Below are positions 9,381-18,434 of a DNA stretch of 64,000 nucleotides, piece after piece; position 1 is the stretch's first letter; every line of letters begins with the position of its first letter. Both the position numbers and the translations under genes were made by a program. The notes below the pieces were generated by a model, which was given only the letters and a program-made list of their open reading frames with translations, had not been told where the DNA came from and did no database searches. Source of the DNA: Paenibacillus sp. (GTDB lineage: Bacteria; Bacillota; Bacilli; Paenibacillales; YIM-B00363); assembly GCF_031177825.1 (NCBI RefSeq), contig NZ_JAPSKE010000014.1:62001-126000 (forward strand), given 5' to 3'.

Positions 9381-10586
9381 CTATTGCGGAATGGACAATG
9401 CCTCGACTTCGCCCTGGATCGTGGCATAGAGCTTCCATTGCCCGTTCGTGAGCCGGAGCGTATGGATCGATCGCGTCCGCACGTCGGCCAGCTTCGGTCC
9501 GGCGGACTTCCGCGTCGCCTGCACCGTATGGACGTACATTTCGTCGCCGGCGCGTTCCAGCACCCGGACGTCCTCCAGCTCGTGCGACAGCTCGTACGTA
9601 TCGAACATCCAGGCGAGCGTCTTCTCGGTCGCGCTTCGCATTGGCGAATCGACGTGAACGAGTCGAAGAGCGGCGGTGAGATCTTCTCGATTTAATGCTT
9701 CCATATATGATGCGATTGTATTCCGGGCGATCGTCTCGTCGTTCGAATCGATGTCCGCGCCCGTGTCCGCGCCGAACGGCTGGAGCCACTCCTGCCCTAG
9801 CGTCGCGGCGTCGTAAATCGCCCACGCCCCGCTCGCGTCCTGTCGCATCGACACCTTCAGATCGACGCGGTTGTCGACGTAATAGGCGCCTGCGGTTCGC
9901 CGATTCGATTCGGTGACGAGCACCGTCGCTTGACCGCCGTGCAGCTCCTCGACGACGAGCGACTCGACCGTCGTCTCGACGTCGCGGCGCGCGAACGCGT
10001 CGGCCACGGATTTGTACAGCGTCGTCCGCAGCGGCGACTGCGCGTGCAGCGCGCGCTGCACGGCCGAAGCGTCTTCCCGGTTCGCCGCCGCGACGTACGC
10101 CTCGTACGCGGCTCGCACCGCCGCTTCCCGATCCGCGATCGGCGGTCCGGTGACGATCGTGATCAGCCGCTCCGCGCCGCTCCAGGCGACGTCGGCGCCG
10201 GCGTTCTCGCTGACGAAGCGCAGCGGCACGAACGTGCGTCCGCCCACGATCGCCGGCGGTTCGAGCATCGTCTTGGCATCGCCGTTCACGATGCCCTCCG
10301 CGTTCCCGACCCGCAGCGTGATCGCGACGCCGCCGCCTTGTCCGGTGACCGTCTTCGTCGCCGGATCCCAGCCGACCTCGAGTCCCAGCCTTTCGAACAG
10401 CGCGCGGAACGGTACGAACGTCGTTCCGTTCTTAATGAACGGCTCGGCGTCCGAGACGAGCGTCTCGCCGTCGAACCGGATTTCGATCGGCGGATTCGCG
10501 GCGACCGCGGCTCCGTTCGGCGCAAGCGTCGCCGCCAGCAAACCGCCGACGAGCGCGAGCGCCGTCCACTTCCCTTTGTTCATCAT
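9381..10586 (-). CDS. Secreted stalk-domain (copper amine oxidase N-terminal-like) protein
   Basis: Begins MMNKGKWTALALVGG, a lysine then a hydrophobic run ending near AAVAA, a signal peptide. Residues about 40-150 carry two repeats of the type NGTTFVPFRALFERLG and GGRTFVPLRFVSENAG. This is the copper amine oxidase N-terminal (stalk) domain common in Paenibacillus secreted proteins; it does not itself imply oxidase activity. The remainder looks like two NTF2-like repeats (around AAYEAYVAAANREDASAV and IASYMEALNREDLTAAL). The start ATGATG is behind AAGGGAAGAGG. Function unknown. It is divergent from phoX. Confidence 0.75.
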   Translation of the reverse strand: MMNKGKWTALALVGGLLAATLAPNGAAVAANPPIEIRFDGETLVSDAEPFIKNGTTFVPFRALFERLGLEVGWDPATKTVTGQGGGVAITLRVGNAEGIVNGDAKTMLEPPAIVGGRTFVPLRFVSENAGADVAWSGAERLITIVTGPPIADREAAVRAAYEAYVAAANREDASAVQRALHAQSPLRTTLYKSVADAFARRDVETTVESLVVEELHGGQATVLVTESNRRTAGAYYVDNRVDLKVSMRQDASGAWAIYDAATLGQEWLQPFGADTGADIDSNDETIARNTIASYMEALNREDLTAALRLVHVDSPMRSATEKTLAWMFDTYELSHELEDVRVLERAGDEMYVHTVQATRKSAGPKLADVRTRSIHTLRLTNGQWKLYATIQGEVEALSIPQ

Positions 10587-10645
10587 CCTCTTCCCTTTCG
10601 ACCGACATTGTCCCATTGTAACAAATCGAGGCAGCGAGTACTAGA

Positions 10646-10699
10646 TTAACAAATTCTTCATCTCCGCTTTAAACTCTATTTACATTTCCCTCCTATGCT
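10646..10699 (+). promoter_or_regulatory. Pho box and promoter of phoX-tatAC
   Basis: Four hexamers, TTAACA, TTCATC, TTTAAA and TTTACA, start at 10646, 10657, 10668 and 10679, exactly 11 bases apart. This is the spacing of PhoP-binding direct repeats in Bacillus (consensus near TTAACA). A -10-like TATGCT follows at 10694-10699, ten bases after the last repeat. No -35 is needed for a PhoP-activated promoter. Sequence and target gene agree, so I think this site is real. Confidence 0.75.
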
Positions 10700-10746
10700 T
10701 GTCTATGACTAGCGAATACACAATTATTTCGGGAGGCTATCCGCAA

Positions 10747-12414
10747 ATGAACAAAGCCATGAATCGCCGCACGTTCCTCCAATACCTCGGCACCGGCGCC
10801 GCCGCGCTCGCCGCAGCAAGCGCAGGTCTCGGCACGCTCGACGGCAAGGCGAACGCCGCGACGGCGGCGGACCACATGTTCGGCTTCAAGACGAATAAGG
10901 TGTCCGGTTATTTCGAACCGATCGGTCCCTCCACGAATGACGAGCTGGTGCTTCCCAAGGGCTTTAAGTACGACGTCGTGGCGGCCTACGGCGACGTGAT
11001 CAACCCCAAAGGCGACACCTTCGGCTATAATAACGATTTTACGGTGTACTTCCCGATCGACGGCTCCAACGAACGCGGCCTGCTGTGGGTCAATCACGAA
11101 TATACGAGCGAACTTTGGGTGACCGGCGAAAAGAAGGACGGCAAATTCACCCCGGCGCAAATCGAGAAGCTGCTGTACAACCAAGGCGGGTCGGTCATCG
11201 AAGTGTACCGAGATAAGGACGGCGTCTGGAAGATGGACGCGAAGTCGACCCTCGCCCGCCGCGTGACGGGCTTGACGAAGGGCATTCGGCTGTCCGGACC
11301 CGCGGCCGGCTCCAAGACGGTAGGCGGCGCGACGACGGTGCAAGGCACGTTCGCGAATTGCTCCGGCGGCATGACGCTCTGGGACACCCTTCTCACCTGC
11401 GAGGAAAACTTCGAAACGACGGCCGGCGACGCGGGTCTGAACGTGACGCATTACGGCTGGGTCGTAGAAGTCGACCCGTTCGACGCGTCGGCCCCGATCG
11501 TCAAGCATACGGCGCTCGGCCGCTTCAATCACGAAAATACGGCGATGGGTCTTTCCAAAGACGGCCGCGTGGTCGTGTACATGGGCGACGATAAGAAAGA
11601 CGCGGGCGTGTACAAATTTGTTTCCAAAGGCAAGTACAATCCGGCCGCAGGCAAATCGAACGCCAAGCTGCTCGAAGACGGCACGCTGTACGTCGCGAAC
11701 ATGAAGAGCGGCAAGTGGGTGGCCGTTACGATCGAAGCCCTCAAGGCCGTAATGGAAAAGGAAGGCTGGAAGCCGAGCAAAGGGACGGCGGAGGAATGGA
11801 AAAACAAATACCAGACGCAAGCCGACGTCGTCGTGAACGCGCACGAAGTCGCCATGCTGCTCGGCGGCACGCCGACCGACCGTCCCGAGGACATCGAAAT
11901 TTCGCCGTTCGACAACACCTTCTTCGTCTGCCATACGAACAACGACTCGCACGGCAACATTCATGGGCATATTACGAGATATATGGAGAAGGACGGCGAT
12001 CTCGGCGCGATGGAGTTCGACTTCGAAATTTTCGCGGCGGGCGGAAGGCAGAGCGGATTTTCCGCGCCGGACAACATTACGTTCGATTCGAACGGGGACC
12101 TCTGGACGGTCACGGACATGTCGAGCGGCTCCATGAACAAGGGCGTCTTCACGGCGTTCGGCAACAACGGCGTGTTCGTCATTCCGAGCAGCGGTCCCGC
12201 TAAGGGCGAGGCGCTGCAATTCGCCTCGGCGCCGAAGGACGCCGAGCTGACGGGCCCTTGGTTTACCCCCGACGAGCGGACGCTGTTTCTCGCCGTGCAG
12301 CATCCGGGCGAAAATACGGAAGACGCGGCGAAGCCGACGTCGATGTGGCCGCACCGCAAGGGAGACGATCAACCGCGTCCCGCCGTCGTCGCGATTTCCG
12401 GATTCAAGTTCTAA
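10747..12414 (+). CDS. phoX: PhoX-type alkaline phosphatase (DUF839), Tat-exported
   Basis: PhoX enzymes are calcium-dependent phosphomonoesterases that release phosphate outside the cell. The first residues contain NRRTFLQYLG and a hydrophobic stretch, a twin-arginine signal ending near ANAATA. Family motifs follow in order: GLLWVNHEYTSE, LTCEENFET, RFNHENTAMG, MGDDKKDAGVYKFV, VCHTNNDS, and DNITFDSNGDLWTVTDMS. I place the start at the ATG of MNKAMNRR with GGGAGG ten bases upstream, giving 555 residues. tatA and tatC follow directly, and a Pho box precedes it. Confidence 0.92.
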   Translation: MNKAMNRRTFLQYLGTGAAALAAASAGLGTLDGKANAATAADHMFGFKTNKVSGYFEPIGPSTNDELVLPKGFKYDVVAAYGDVINPKGDTFGYNNDFTVYFPIDGSNERGLLWVNHEYTSELWVTGEKKDGKFTPAQIEKLLYNQGGSVIEVYRDKDGVWKMDAKSTLARRVTGLTKGIRLSGPAAGSKTVGGATTVQGTFANCSGGMTLWDTLLTCEENFETTAGDAGLNVTHYGWVVEVDPFDASAPIVKHTALGRFNHENTAMGLSKDGRVVVYMGDDKKDAGVYKFVSKGKYNPAAGKSNAKLLEDGTLYVANMKSGKWVAVTIEALKAVMEKEGWKPSKGTAEEWKNKYQTQADVVVNAHEVAMLLGGTPTDRPEDIEISPFDNTFFVCHTNNDSHGNIHGHITRYMEKDGDLGAMEFDFEIFAAGGRQSGFSAPDNITFDSNGDLWTVTDMSSGSMNKGVFTAFGNNGVFVIPSSGPAKGEALQFASAPKDAELTGPWFTPDERTLFLAVQHPGENTEDAAKPTSMWPHRKGDDQPRPAVVAISGFKF

Positions 12415-12437
12415 TACACTTTGTCCTTTAGGTTTGA

Positions 12438-12511
12438 TATAATGGAATCACTTTGTTGAACCAATGAACGCGCGACGCGAAGACGGGGCTTCCCCGTCTT
12501 TCGCGCGCGCG
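12438..12511 (+). promoter_or_regulatory. Possible internal promoter and strong hairpin before tatA
   Basis: A TATAAT lies at 12438-12443 without a clear -35. From 12469 to 12511 a GC-rich inverted repeat (core AAGACGGGG/CCCCGTCTT, extended by CGCG-rich arms with two bulges) can form about 19 pairs. Only ATTTT follows, so termination would be partial. It may lower tatAC relative to phoX or protect the mRNA end; this is inference. Confidence 0.45.
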
Positions 12512-12537
12512 ATTTTCACACGGGGAGCTGTTTAATT

Positions 12538-12732
12538 ATGTCGTTCAGCAGCATCGGGATCCCGGGCTTGATTTTGATTTTGATCATCGCCCTGATCGTC
12601 TTCGGTCCGTCCAAGCTGCCGGAGCTGGGCCGCGCCTTCGGCCGGACGCTCAGCGAGTTCAAGTCGTCCACGCGCGAGCTCGTCTCGCACGACGATAAGG
12701 ACGAAGACAAGTCGTCCGCGAACAAGAATTAA
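12538..12732 (+). CDS. tatA: Sec-independent translocase protein TatA
   Basis: A 64-residue protein with one N-terminal membrane helix ([13 protein letters not shown]), the hinge motif [10 protein letters not shown], an amphipathic helix and a charged tail rich in D, E and K. TatA forms the variable pore of the twin-arginine pathway with TatC. The position after phoX parallels phoD-tatAd-tatCd in B. subtilis. Confidence 0.93.
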   Translation: MSFSSIGIPGLILILIIALIVFGPSKLPELGRAFGRTLSEFKSSTRELVSHDDKDEDKSSANKN

Positions 12733-12752
12733 ATTCGTCTCCAGGAGTTAAC

Positions 12753-13478
12753 ATGACCGAACTAGACATGCATCTTACGGAACATCTCGCGGAGCTGCGC
12801 AAGCGCCTTATCGTCACGCTGTGCACCTTCTTGGTCGCTCTCTGCGGCGCTTTCGTCTACGTGGAACGCATCTACCTCTGGCTGACCCGGGACTTGGACG
12901 GCAAGCTCCAAGTGCTCAGTCCGTCGGATCCGCTGTGGGTTTACTTCATGATCGCCGGGGTATTCGCCATCGCGGTGACGATCCCGGTCGCCGGCTTTCA
13001 GGTATGGCGGTTCGTGTCGCCGGGCCTTCGGCCTACGGAGCGCCGCACGTCGCTGGCGTACATCCCGGCGCTCGCCGTCTTGTTCCTGATCGGCCTCGCC
13101 TTCGGCTACTTCGTCATCTACCCGATGGTGCTTTCGTTCCTCGGCGGCCTGTCCGGCAACTTCGTGACGTCGTATACCGCGGACAAGTATTTCCGTTTCA
13201 TGATCAATATGACGGTGCCGTTCGGCGTATTGTTCGAGATGCCGGTCATCGTCATGTTTCTGACATCGCTCGGCATCTTGAATCCGGTGCGGCTCGCGAA
13301 GATGCGCCGGATCGCGTACTTGGTGCTCACGGTCGTCGCGGTCACCATCACGCCGCCCGACCTCGTGTCCGACATCCTCGTCATCATCCCGCTGTTCCTG
13401 CTGTACGAAATCAGCGTCGGCTTATCCCGCTTCGTCTATCGGAAGCGGCTGGCCCGGCTGGAAGCCGTCGCCGATTGA
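12753..13478 (+). CDS. tatC: Sec-independent translocase protein TatC
   Basis: A 241-residue protein with six membrane segments. It begins with the cytoplasmic motif HLTEHLAELRKRL and has FEMPVIVMFL and ITPPDLVSD in later segments. TatC recognises the twin-arginine signal peptide. It starts 20 bases after tatA behind AGGAG. With PhoX beside it, this looks like a dedicated two-component Tat system. Confidence 0.94.
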   Translation: MTELDMHLTEHLAELRKRLIVTLCTFLVALCGAFVYVERIYLWLTRDLDGKLQVLSPSDPLWVYFMIAGVFAIAVTIPVAGFQVWRFVSPGLRPTERRTSLAYIPALAVLFLIGLAFGYFVIYPMVLSFLGGLSGNFVTSYTADKYFRFMINMTVPFGVLFEMPVIVMFLTSLGILNPVRLAKMRRIAYLVLTVVAVTITPPDLVSDILVIIPLFLLYEISVGLSRFVYRKRLARLEAVAD

Positions 13479-13559
13479 AGCGAGCGGCTCGCGTGTCGCC
13501 CCTTCTCCGCTCGCGCGGCGGAGGGGCGTATTTTTGCTTAGGAGGAGGCCGGCCCGCAT

Positions 13560-14831
13560 ATGAGCCGCGTCGTAGGCGTCATCGTCGAATACAATCCGCT
13601 GCACAACGGACATGCCTACCATCTGGCGGCGTCCAAGGAAGCCGCCGGAGCTAGCGCGGTCGTCGCCGTCATGAGCGGCCACTGGCTGCAGCGCGGCGAA
13701 CCGGCGCTGATGAACAAGTGGGCGCGCGCCGAGGCCGCGCTTCACGCCGGCGTCGACCTCGTGCTCGAGCTGCCGGTCGCCTACAGCGCGCAGCCCGCCG
13801 AATGGTTCGCGTACGGCGCCGTCTCTTGCCTCGCGCGGACCGGCGTCGTCGACGCGTTCTGCTTCGGCAGCGAGAGCGGCGACGTCGACGCCCTCCGCTC
13901 GCTTGCGGAGCGGCTCGCGGCCGAGCCCGAGTCGTTCGCGGGCCTGCTGCAAGCCGAGCTTAAGCGCGGCGCCCCCTACCCTGCCGCCTACGCCGCGGCG
14001 GCCGCCGCGCTGACGGGCTCGCCGGACGCCGCGCGGGCGCTGGCCGAGCCGAACAACTCGCTCGGCTTCCACTATCTGCTCGCGCGGGAGCGGCTCGGCG
14101 CCGATATCGAGCCGCTGACGATCCGGCGCGTGAAAGCCGGCTACCACGACGCGGGCTTCGAGGACGCGTCCATCGCGAGCGCTACGGCGATTCGGAAGCG
14201 CTTGCTGGACGCCGGCGGCGATCGGGCGTCGGCGCTGGCCGCGATCGAGCCGTACGCGCCGGCGGCGACGCTGCGAATCCTATCGCGCGAATGGGACGCG
14301 GGACGCGCGCCGATGCATTGGGAGCGGTATCGGACGCCGCTGTTCCATCGGCTCCTGACGATGCCCGAGGAGCGGCTCGCGGCCGTCCGCGAAGTCGTCG
14401 AAGGACTCGAGGGCCGCATCAAAAAGACGCTTCCGACTCTAAGGCCGGAAGCGTCCGTGGAGGCGCTGCTCGATGCGCTGAAGACGAAGCGGTATACGCG
14501 AACGAAGCTGCAGCGCATGCTCGCCGCCGTCTACCTCGAGCACGCGAAGGACGCGACGTCCGGCGCGGCGCTGCGGGGCGGCGCGCCGTACTTGCGCGTC
14601 CTCGGCTTCACCGAAGCGGGCCGGACGCTGCTCGCGCGGATGAAGCGCGAAGCCGCGGCGCCGATCGTCACGAACGTCGGCGCCGCGGCGCCGCATCCGC
14701 TGCTCGCGCTCGACGCGGCGGCGACGGCGGCGTACGCGCTCGGCTACGCGTCGTCGGGGCCGGACGAGTGGTTCGCCGACTACTACAAGCCGCCGATTCG
14801 CGTCGACTTCTCGGGCAGCGACGCCAAATAG
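13560..14831 (+). CDS. tmcAL: tRNA(Met) cytidine acetate ligase (YlbM/TmcAL family)
   Basis: TmcAL activates acetate with ATP and acetylates the wobble cytidine of elongator tRNA-Met. The nucleotidyltransferase HxGH motif is in NPLHNGH near residue 18. MSGHWLQRGEPALMNKW follows, where the family usually has MSGNFVQRGEPA. It has 423 residues, slightly long. GGAGGAGG precedes the ATG. The 3' end overlaps the convergent ddcP by 49 bases. Confidence 0.88.
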   Translation: MSRVVGVIVEYNPLHNGHAYHLAASKEAAGASAVVAVMSGHWLQRGEPALMNKWARAEAALHAGVDLVLELPVAYSAQPAEWFAYGAVSCLARTGVVDAFCFGSESGDVDALRSLAERLAAEPESFAGLLQAELKRGAPYPAAYAAAAAALTGSPDAARALAEPNNSLGFHYLLARERLGADIEPLTIRRVKAGYHDAGFEDASIASATAIRKRLLDAGGDRASALAAIEPYAPAATLRILSREWDAGRAPMHWERYRTPLFHRLLTMPEERLAAVREVVEGLEGRIKKTLPTLRPEASVEALLDALKTKRYTRTKLQRMLAAVYLEHAKDATSGAALRGGAPYLRVLGFTEAGRTLLARMKREAAAPIVTNVGAAAPHPLLALDAAATAAYALGYASSGPDEWFADYYKPPIRVDFSGSDAK

Positions 14832-15850
14832 TCGAGCGCCTCCTTCAGGGAGGCCACCGTCACGACGTCCATGTCGGTGCCGATCGACGCCGCCTTCGCC
14901 AGCGCCGCCTCGGCGTTGCCCGGCGGCACGAAGAATACCTCGGCGCCGCTCCGATGGGCGCCGACCACCTTATGGACGACGCCGCCGATCGTGCCTACGC
15001 TCCCGTCCGGGGCAATTTCCCCCGTCCCCGCGACCCTGTACCCGCGCGTCAAGTCGCCCTCCGTGAATCGATCGTACATCTCCAGCGCGAACATCAGTCC
15101 CGCCGACGGCCCGCCGATCGATCCCGCCCGAATGTCGACCCGGTACGCGGGATCTTCGCTTTCGATCGTTAGCAGCGCGCCGTACGTAATGCCCATGCCG
15201 GGCCTCGGCGGCTCCGAATTCGGCAGCGCCCGGAGCGTCAGACGCGCCGTCTGTTTCGCGCCTCCCCGGCGGAACGTCACTTCCGCTTCCTCTCCGACCG
15301 CCTTGCCCTCCATCGCCGCCCGGACGTCCTCGTCCCGCTCGACCGGCTTGCCGTCGATCGCGAGCAGCCGGTCGCCCGGTCGAAGCACGCCGTCGGCCGC
15401 GAAGCCGTCCAGCACCGAGAAGACGACGATATCCTGCGTGCGCGCCTCGTACGGAATGCCGAGCGACCGGTAGACGGCCTCCAACGCGTCGCTGTGCGAC
15501 GAGCGCATCTGCAGCCGTTGCCGATGGACGTAATCGGTGCGGCTCGCCCCCCGCGTAATCGTCTCTTTCTCGTAAATTTCCGCATCCGGGTCATACGTCG
15601 CGGCGACGTATTTGAAGACGTTCGCGTACGTCCACCGCACCGTCGTCATGAGGAACGCGCCTTCCGACGGGACGGCGTCCCGATCGGCGGCAGCCTTCGT
15701 TTCGACCATCGGCCTTGTCTCCGCGGCCGGACCGGGTTCGTATACGATATAAGGAACCGGGATCAAAAACCATATCGCGATCGTACCCATCAAACCGGCG
15801 AATCCCGGCCAAGCGACGCTCAGCCAGGAATGCCAACGGCGTCTTCTCAA
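14783..15850 (-). CDS. ddcP: PDZ and Lon-type membrane protease (YlbL/DdcP, SepM family)
   Basis: In B. subtilis YlbL (DdcP) degrades the SOS cell division inhibitor YneA. A membrane helix at the N-terminus (GFAGLMGTIAIWFLI) anchors an extracytoplasmic PDZ domain (LDGFAADGVLRPGDRLLAIDG), then a Lon-type domain. The catalytic serine is in GGPSAGLM and the lysine in GGVVHKVVGA. I chose the TTG at 15850 (LRRRRWHSWL) because AGAGGAGG lies eight bases upstream. A much longer open frame upstream is a GC artefact. 355 residues, near family length. Confidence 0.88.
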   Translation of the reverse strand: MRRRRWHSWLSVAWPGFAGLMGTIAIWFLIPVPYIVYEPGPAAETRPMVETKAAADRDAVPSEGAFLMTTVRWTYANVFKYVAATYDPDAEIYEKETITRGASRTDYVHRQRLQMRSSHSDALEAVYRSLGIPYEARTQDIVVFSVLDGFAADGVLRPGDRLLAIDGKPVERDEDVRAAMEGKAVGEEAEVTFRRGGAKQTARLTLRALPNSEPPRPGMGITYGALLTIESEDPAYRVDIRAGSIGGPSAGLMFALEMYDRFTEGDLTRGYRVAGTGEIAPDGSVGTIGGVVHKVVGAHRSGAEVFFVPPGNAEAALAKAASIGTDMDVVTVASLKEALDYLASLPEKSTRIGGL

Positions 15851-15947
15851 TCGGACCGCCTCCTCTCCGCATGCGGGGCTTGGTCTTTTTTGCGCGATCG
15901 GCGCGTAAACTTGTACCAACTCTATGTATGGTCCGGGGGTCTTACGC

Positions 15948-17228
15948 ATGAATCGAAACCAAGCCGCCGGCAGCCGCGCGCAAACCGGGCTGCTGGCGCT
16001 CGCAGCCGTCACGATGGTCTCCCTCATCGTCGCGTACCCCGGGCAAGCGTTCGACGCTTCGCTCTCCGGGCTGAAAGTGTGGTGGGATTTCGTCTTCCCG
16101 GCGCTGCTCCCCTTCTTTATCCTGTCCGAGCTGCTTCTCGGCTTCGGCGTCGTGCATGCGCTAGGCGCGATGATGGCTCCCGCGATGCGGCTGCTGTTCC
16201 GCTTGCCCGGGGCCGGCGGCTGGGCGGTCGCGATGAGCTTCGCCGCCGGCTTCCCGAGCGGCGCCAAAGCGGCCGCCGACTTGCGCAGGGACGGCGTCGT
16301 CAGCCGCGCGGAAGGCGACCGCCTGCTCGCTTTATCCCATCTGTGCAGCCCGATCTTTCTCACGAGCGTCGTCGCCGCCGGCTTTCTCGGCCGCCCCGAG
16401 CTCGGACTGCCGCTCGTCGCGATCCATCTGCTGTCGGCGCTCGTCGTCGGCGTGCTGATCGGGCGGACCCGCTTCGGCGGTTCGATCGCGCCGGCTCCGG
16501 CGCCGGCCCCGATCCCGAGCCTCGGCGTCGCCCCTCGAAGCGGTCCGCGGACGCTCGCCTCCGTCATGGCGGACGCCCATCGCAAAGACGGCCGCCCCCT
16601 CGGGCGGCTGCTCGGCGACGCGGTCGCTTCCGCCGTACAGTCGCTGCTCGTCCTCGGCGGCCTCATGATCGTCTTCTCCGTGCTGCTGCAGCTGTTGTCG
16701 CTCATCGGCGTCGGCGAAGCGCTCGAATGGCTGTGGAGAGCGCTGCTGCAGCGAGAAGCGCCGTCCGTGTTGGCCGGCGGCGCGCTCGCCGCCGCGTTCG
16801 AGGTGCATCTAGGCGCGTACGCGATCGCGCACGGCGGCCCGCCGAGCGCATGGACGGCCGCGCTGCTGAGCGCCGTGATCGGCTGGGGCGGACTGTCCGT
16901 CCACGCGCAGGTGAAGAGCCTGATCGGCGGCACCGATCTCCGGTACGCGCCGTTCCTGCTCGCCCGGCTCGCGCACGCGGCCGTCGCCTTCGCGCTCGCC
17001 TTCGCGCTCTGGAACCCGCTGCTGCGTTGGTTCGGCGTCGCGACGGAAGCGTTCGCCGTACGTCCGGGCGGCGCTACGCCGAGCGCGGAGCCGATCGTCG
17101 CCTTCGGCGGCGCCCTGCCGTATTACGCCGCTTCCGCCCAAGCGCTCGGCGTCTTCCTGCTCGCCGCCCTCGCCTTGTCGGCCGCGATCCGCCTGTTCCG
17201 ACGGATCCGAAGCTCCGCGGTCCGGTAG
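15948..17228 (+). CDS. ylbJ: Sporulation integral membrane protein YlbJ
   Basis: YlbJ is a multi-pass membrane protein needed for spore cortex formation in B. subtilis. It has about 426 residues with some eight hydrophobic segments. A nucleoside-transporter-gate-like core includes FPALLPFFILSELLLGFG and AAGFPSGAKAAADL. The start MNRNQAAG is behind GGGGGT; an ATG eight codons earlier is possible. It is flanked by ddcP and coaD, its partners in the ylb cluster. Confidence 0.88.
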   Translation: MNRNQAAGSRAQTGLLALAAVTMVSLIVAYPGQAFDASLSGLKVWWDFVFPALLPFFILSELLLGFGVVHALGAMMAPAMRLLFRLPGAGGWAVAMSFAAGFPSGAKAAADLRRDGVVSRAEGDRLLALSHLCSPIFLTSVVAAGFLGRPELGLPLVAIHLLSALVVGVLIGRTRFGGSIAPAPAPAPIPSLGVAPRSGPRTLASVMADAHRKDGRPLGRLLGDAVASAVQSLLVLGGLMIVFSVLLQLLSLIGVGEALEWLWRALLQREAPSVLAGGALAAAFEVHLGAYAIAHGGPPSAWTAALLSAVIGWGGLSVHAQVKSLIGGTDLRYAPFLLARLAHAAVAFALAFALWNPLLRWFGVATEAFAVRPGGATPSAEPIVAFGGALPYYAASAQALGVFLLAALALSAAIRLFRRIRSSAVR

Positions 17229-17251
17229 CTCCTTCTCCGATGCGCTGCGAT

Positions 17252-17764
17252 TCAGTCGTACTTCGCCCGCAGCGCCTTCTCGATGCTCGGCGGCACCAGA
17301 TCGGCCACCGGGCCTCGGAACATGGCGATTTCCTTCACGATGCTCGAGCTGAGGAACGAATATTGCGGGCTCGTCATCATGAAGAACGTCTCCACGTCGG
17401 GATTTAGCATATGGTTCGCCGACGCGAGCTGCAGCTCGTTTTCAAAATCGGTCACGGCCCGCAATCCGCGCACGACGACGTGCGCGTTTTTGTGCGTCAT
17501 GTAATTGACGAGCAAATCCCGAAAACCGTCTACCTCCACGTTCGGCAGATCGGCCGTCACCTCTCGAAGCAGCTCCATCCGCTCGTCAAGCGAAAACAAC
17601 GGCTTCTTCGACGTGTTGTTCAGCACCGCGACGATCAGCCGATCGAACTGCTTCGCCGCCCTGCGAATAATATCCAAATGCCCGTTGGTTACCGGGTCGA
17701 AGCTCCCGGGGTATACCGCTACCTTCAAGGGCGCTTGTCCTACTCCTGCCGACGCATCGCTCAT
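17252..17764 (-). CDS. coaD: Phosphopantetheine adenylyltransferase
   Basis: CoaD joins ATP and 4'-phosphopantetheine in coenzyme A synthesis. The motif [12 protein letters not shown] is near residues 20-31, and [13 protein letters not shown] is the C-terminal substrate helix. It has 170 residues, with a ten-residue N-terminal extension before KVAVYPG. The ATG overlaps the rsmD stop by four bases. Confidence 0.96.
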   Translation of the reverse strand: MSDASAGVGQAPLKVAVYPGSFDPVTNGHLDIIRRAAKQFDRLIVAVLNNTSKKPLFSLDERMELLREVTADLPNVEVDGFRDLLVNYMTHKNAHVVVRGLRAVTDFENELQLASANHMLNPDVETFFMMTSPQYSFLSSSIVKEIAMFRGPVADLVPPSIEKALRAKYD

Positions 17765-18327
17765 GACTCCATCTCCTTCTGATAGCTGTAGATGCTAACC
17801 GCCGTATCGCCGTAATCGGCGCGACGCCGCAGCGCGAAACCGCCGAACGCTTCGGGGTACGCATGGGACGCCTCATGCTCCGCCACCGCCGTCGCCCCGT
17901 CGCGCAGCATGCCGTGCTCTTCCATATATAATAAGTAATCCGGCACGTCTTTCATGCGGTACGGCGGATCCAAAAACACTAAGTCGAACGTCCGCCCCCG
18001 CTTCGCGAGCGCCTTGAGCGCCAACATCGCCTCGTTGCGATAAATTTCCGCCGCCCCTTCCACCTTCGCCGCCTTCGCATTGTCCCGCACCGTCTCGACC
18101 GCCTTCCGGTCGCTGTCGACGAATACGGCCCGGTTCATGCCGCGGCTGAGCGCCTCGATGCCGAGTCCGCCCGAGCCGGCGAACAAGTCGAGCGCTTCGC
18201 CTCCATCGAAATACGGCCCGATCATGCTGAACAGCGCTTCCTTCACTTTATCCGTCGTCGGCCGCGTGCCGGTGCCCGGCACCGCCTTCAGCGGCCTCCC
18301 CTTCGCGCTTCCCGAGATGACTCTCAC
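17761..18327 (-). CDS. rsmD: 16S rRNA (guanine966-N2)-methyltransferase RsmD
   Basis: RsmD methylates G966 of 16S rRNA. The SAM site is [15 protein letters not shown] and the catalytic motif LDPPY. I prefer the GTG at 18327 reading as [11 protein letters not shown], the classical start, with GGGGG eight bases upstream. An ATG five codons earlier and another further up are also open. About 188 residues. Coupled to coaD as in most Firmicutes (ylbH-ylbI). Confidence 0.94.
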   Translation of the reverse strand: MRVISGSAKGRPLKAVPGTGTRPTTDKVKEALFSMIGPYFDGGEALDLFAGSGGLGIEALSRGMNRAVFVDSDRKAVETVRDNAKAAKVEGAAEIYRNEAMLALKALAKRGRTFDLVFLDPPYRMKDVPDYLLYMEEHGMLRDGATAVAEHEASHAYPEAFGGFALRRRADYGDTAVSIYSYQKEMES

Positions 18328-18398
18328 GCTTCGTACCCCCATCGCGCGTACTCGTTTTCTGAATGTGTCGAAAATATGGTAACACACCTTGCGGCCAT

Positions 18399-18428
18399 TT
18401 GAAAAAAGTTCCGCGCCCGATGTATAAA
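18399..18428 (+). promoter_or_regulatory. Promoter reading toward sda
   Basis: Plus strand: -35 TTGAAA (18399-18404), an 18-base spacer, -10 TATAAA (18423-18428). It matches sigma-A consensus in 10 of 12 positions. It is divergent from rsmD and no recognisable protein gene starts in the next 170 bases; a structured segment ending in a terminator does. Confidence 0.6.
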
Positions 18429-18434
18429 ACTTCC

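Noticed and set aside
15851..16933. A 716-residue open frame extending ddcP upstream on the minus strand
   Set aside because: It covers ylbJ on the other strand and has low-complexity S/P/A composition; the TTG at 15850 has a strong ribosome site and matches the family start.
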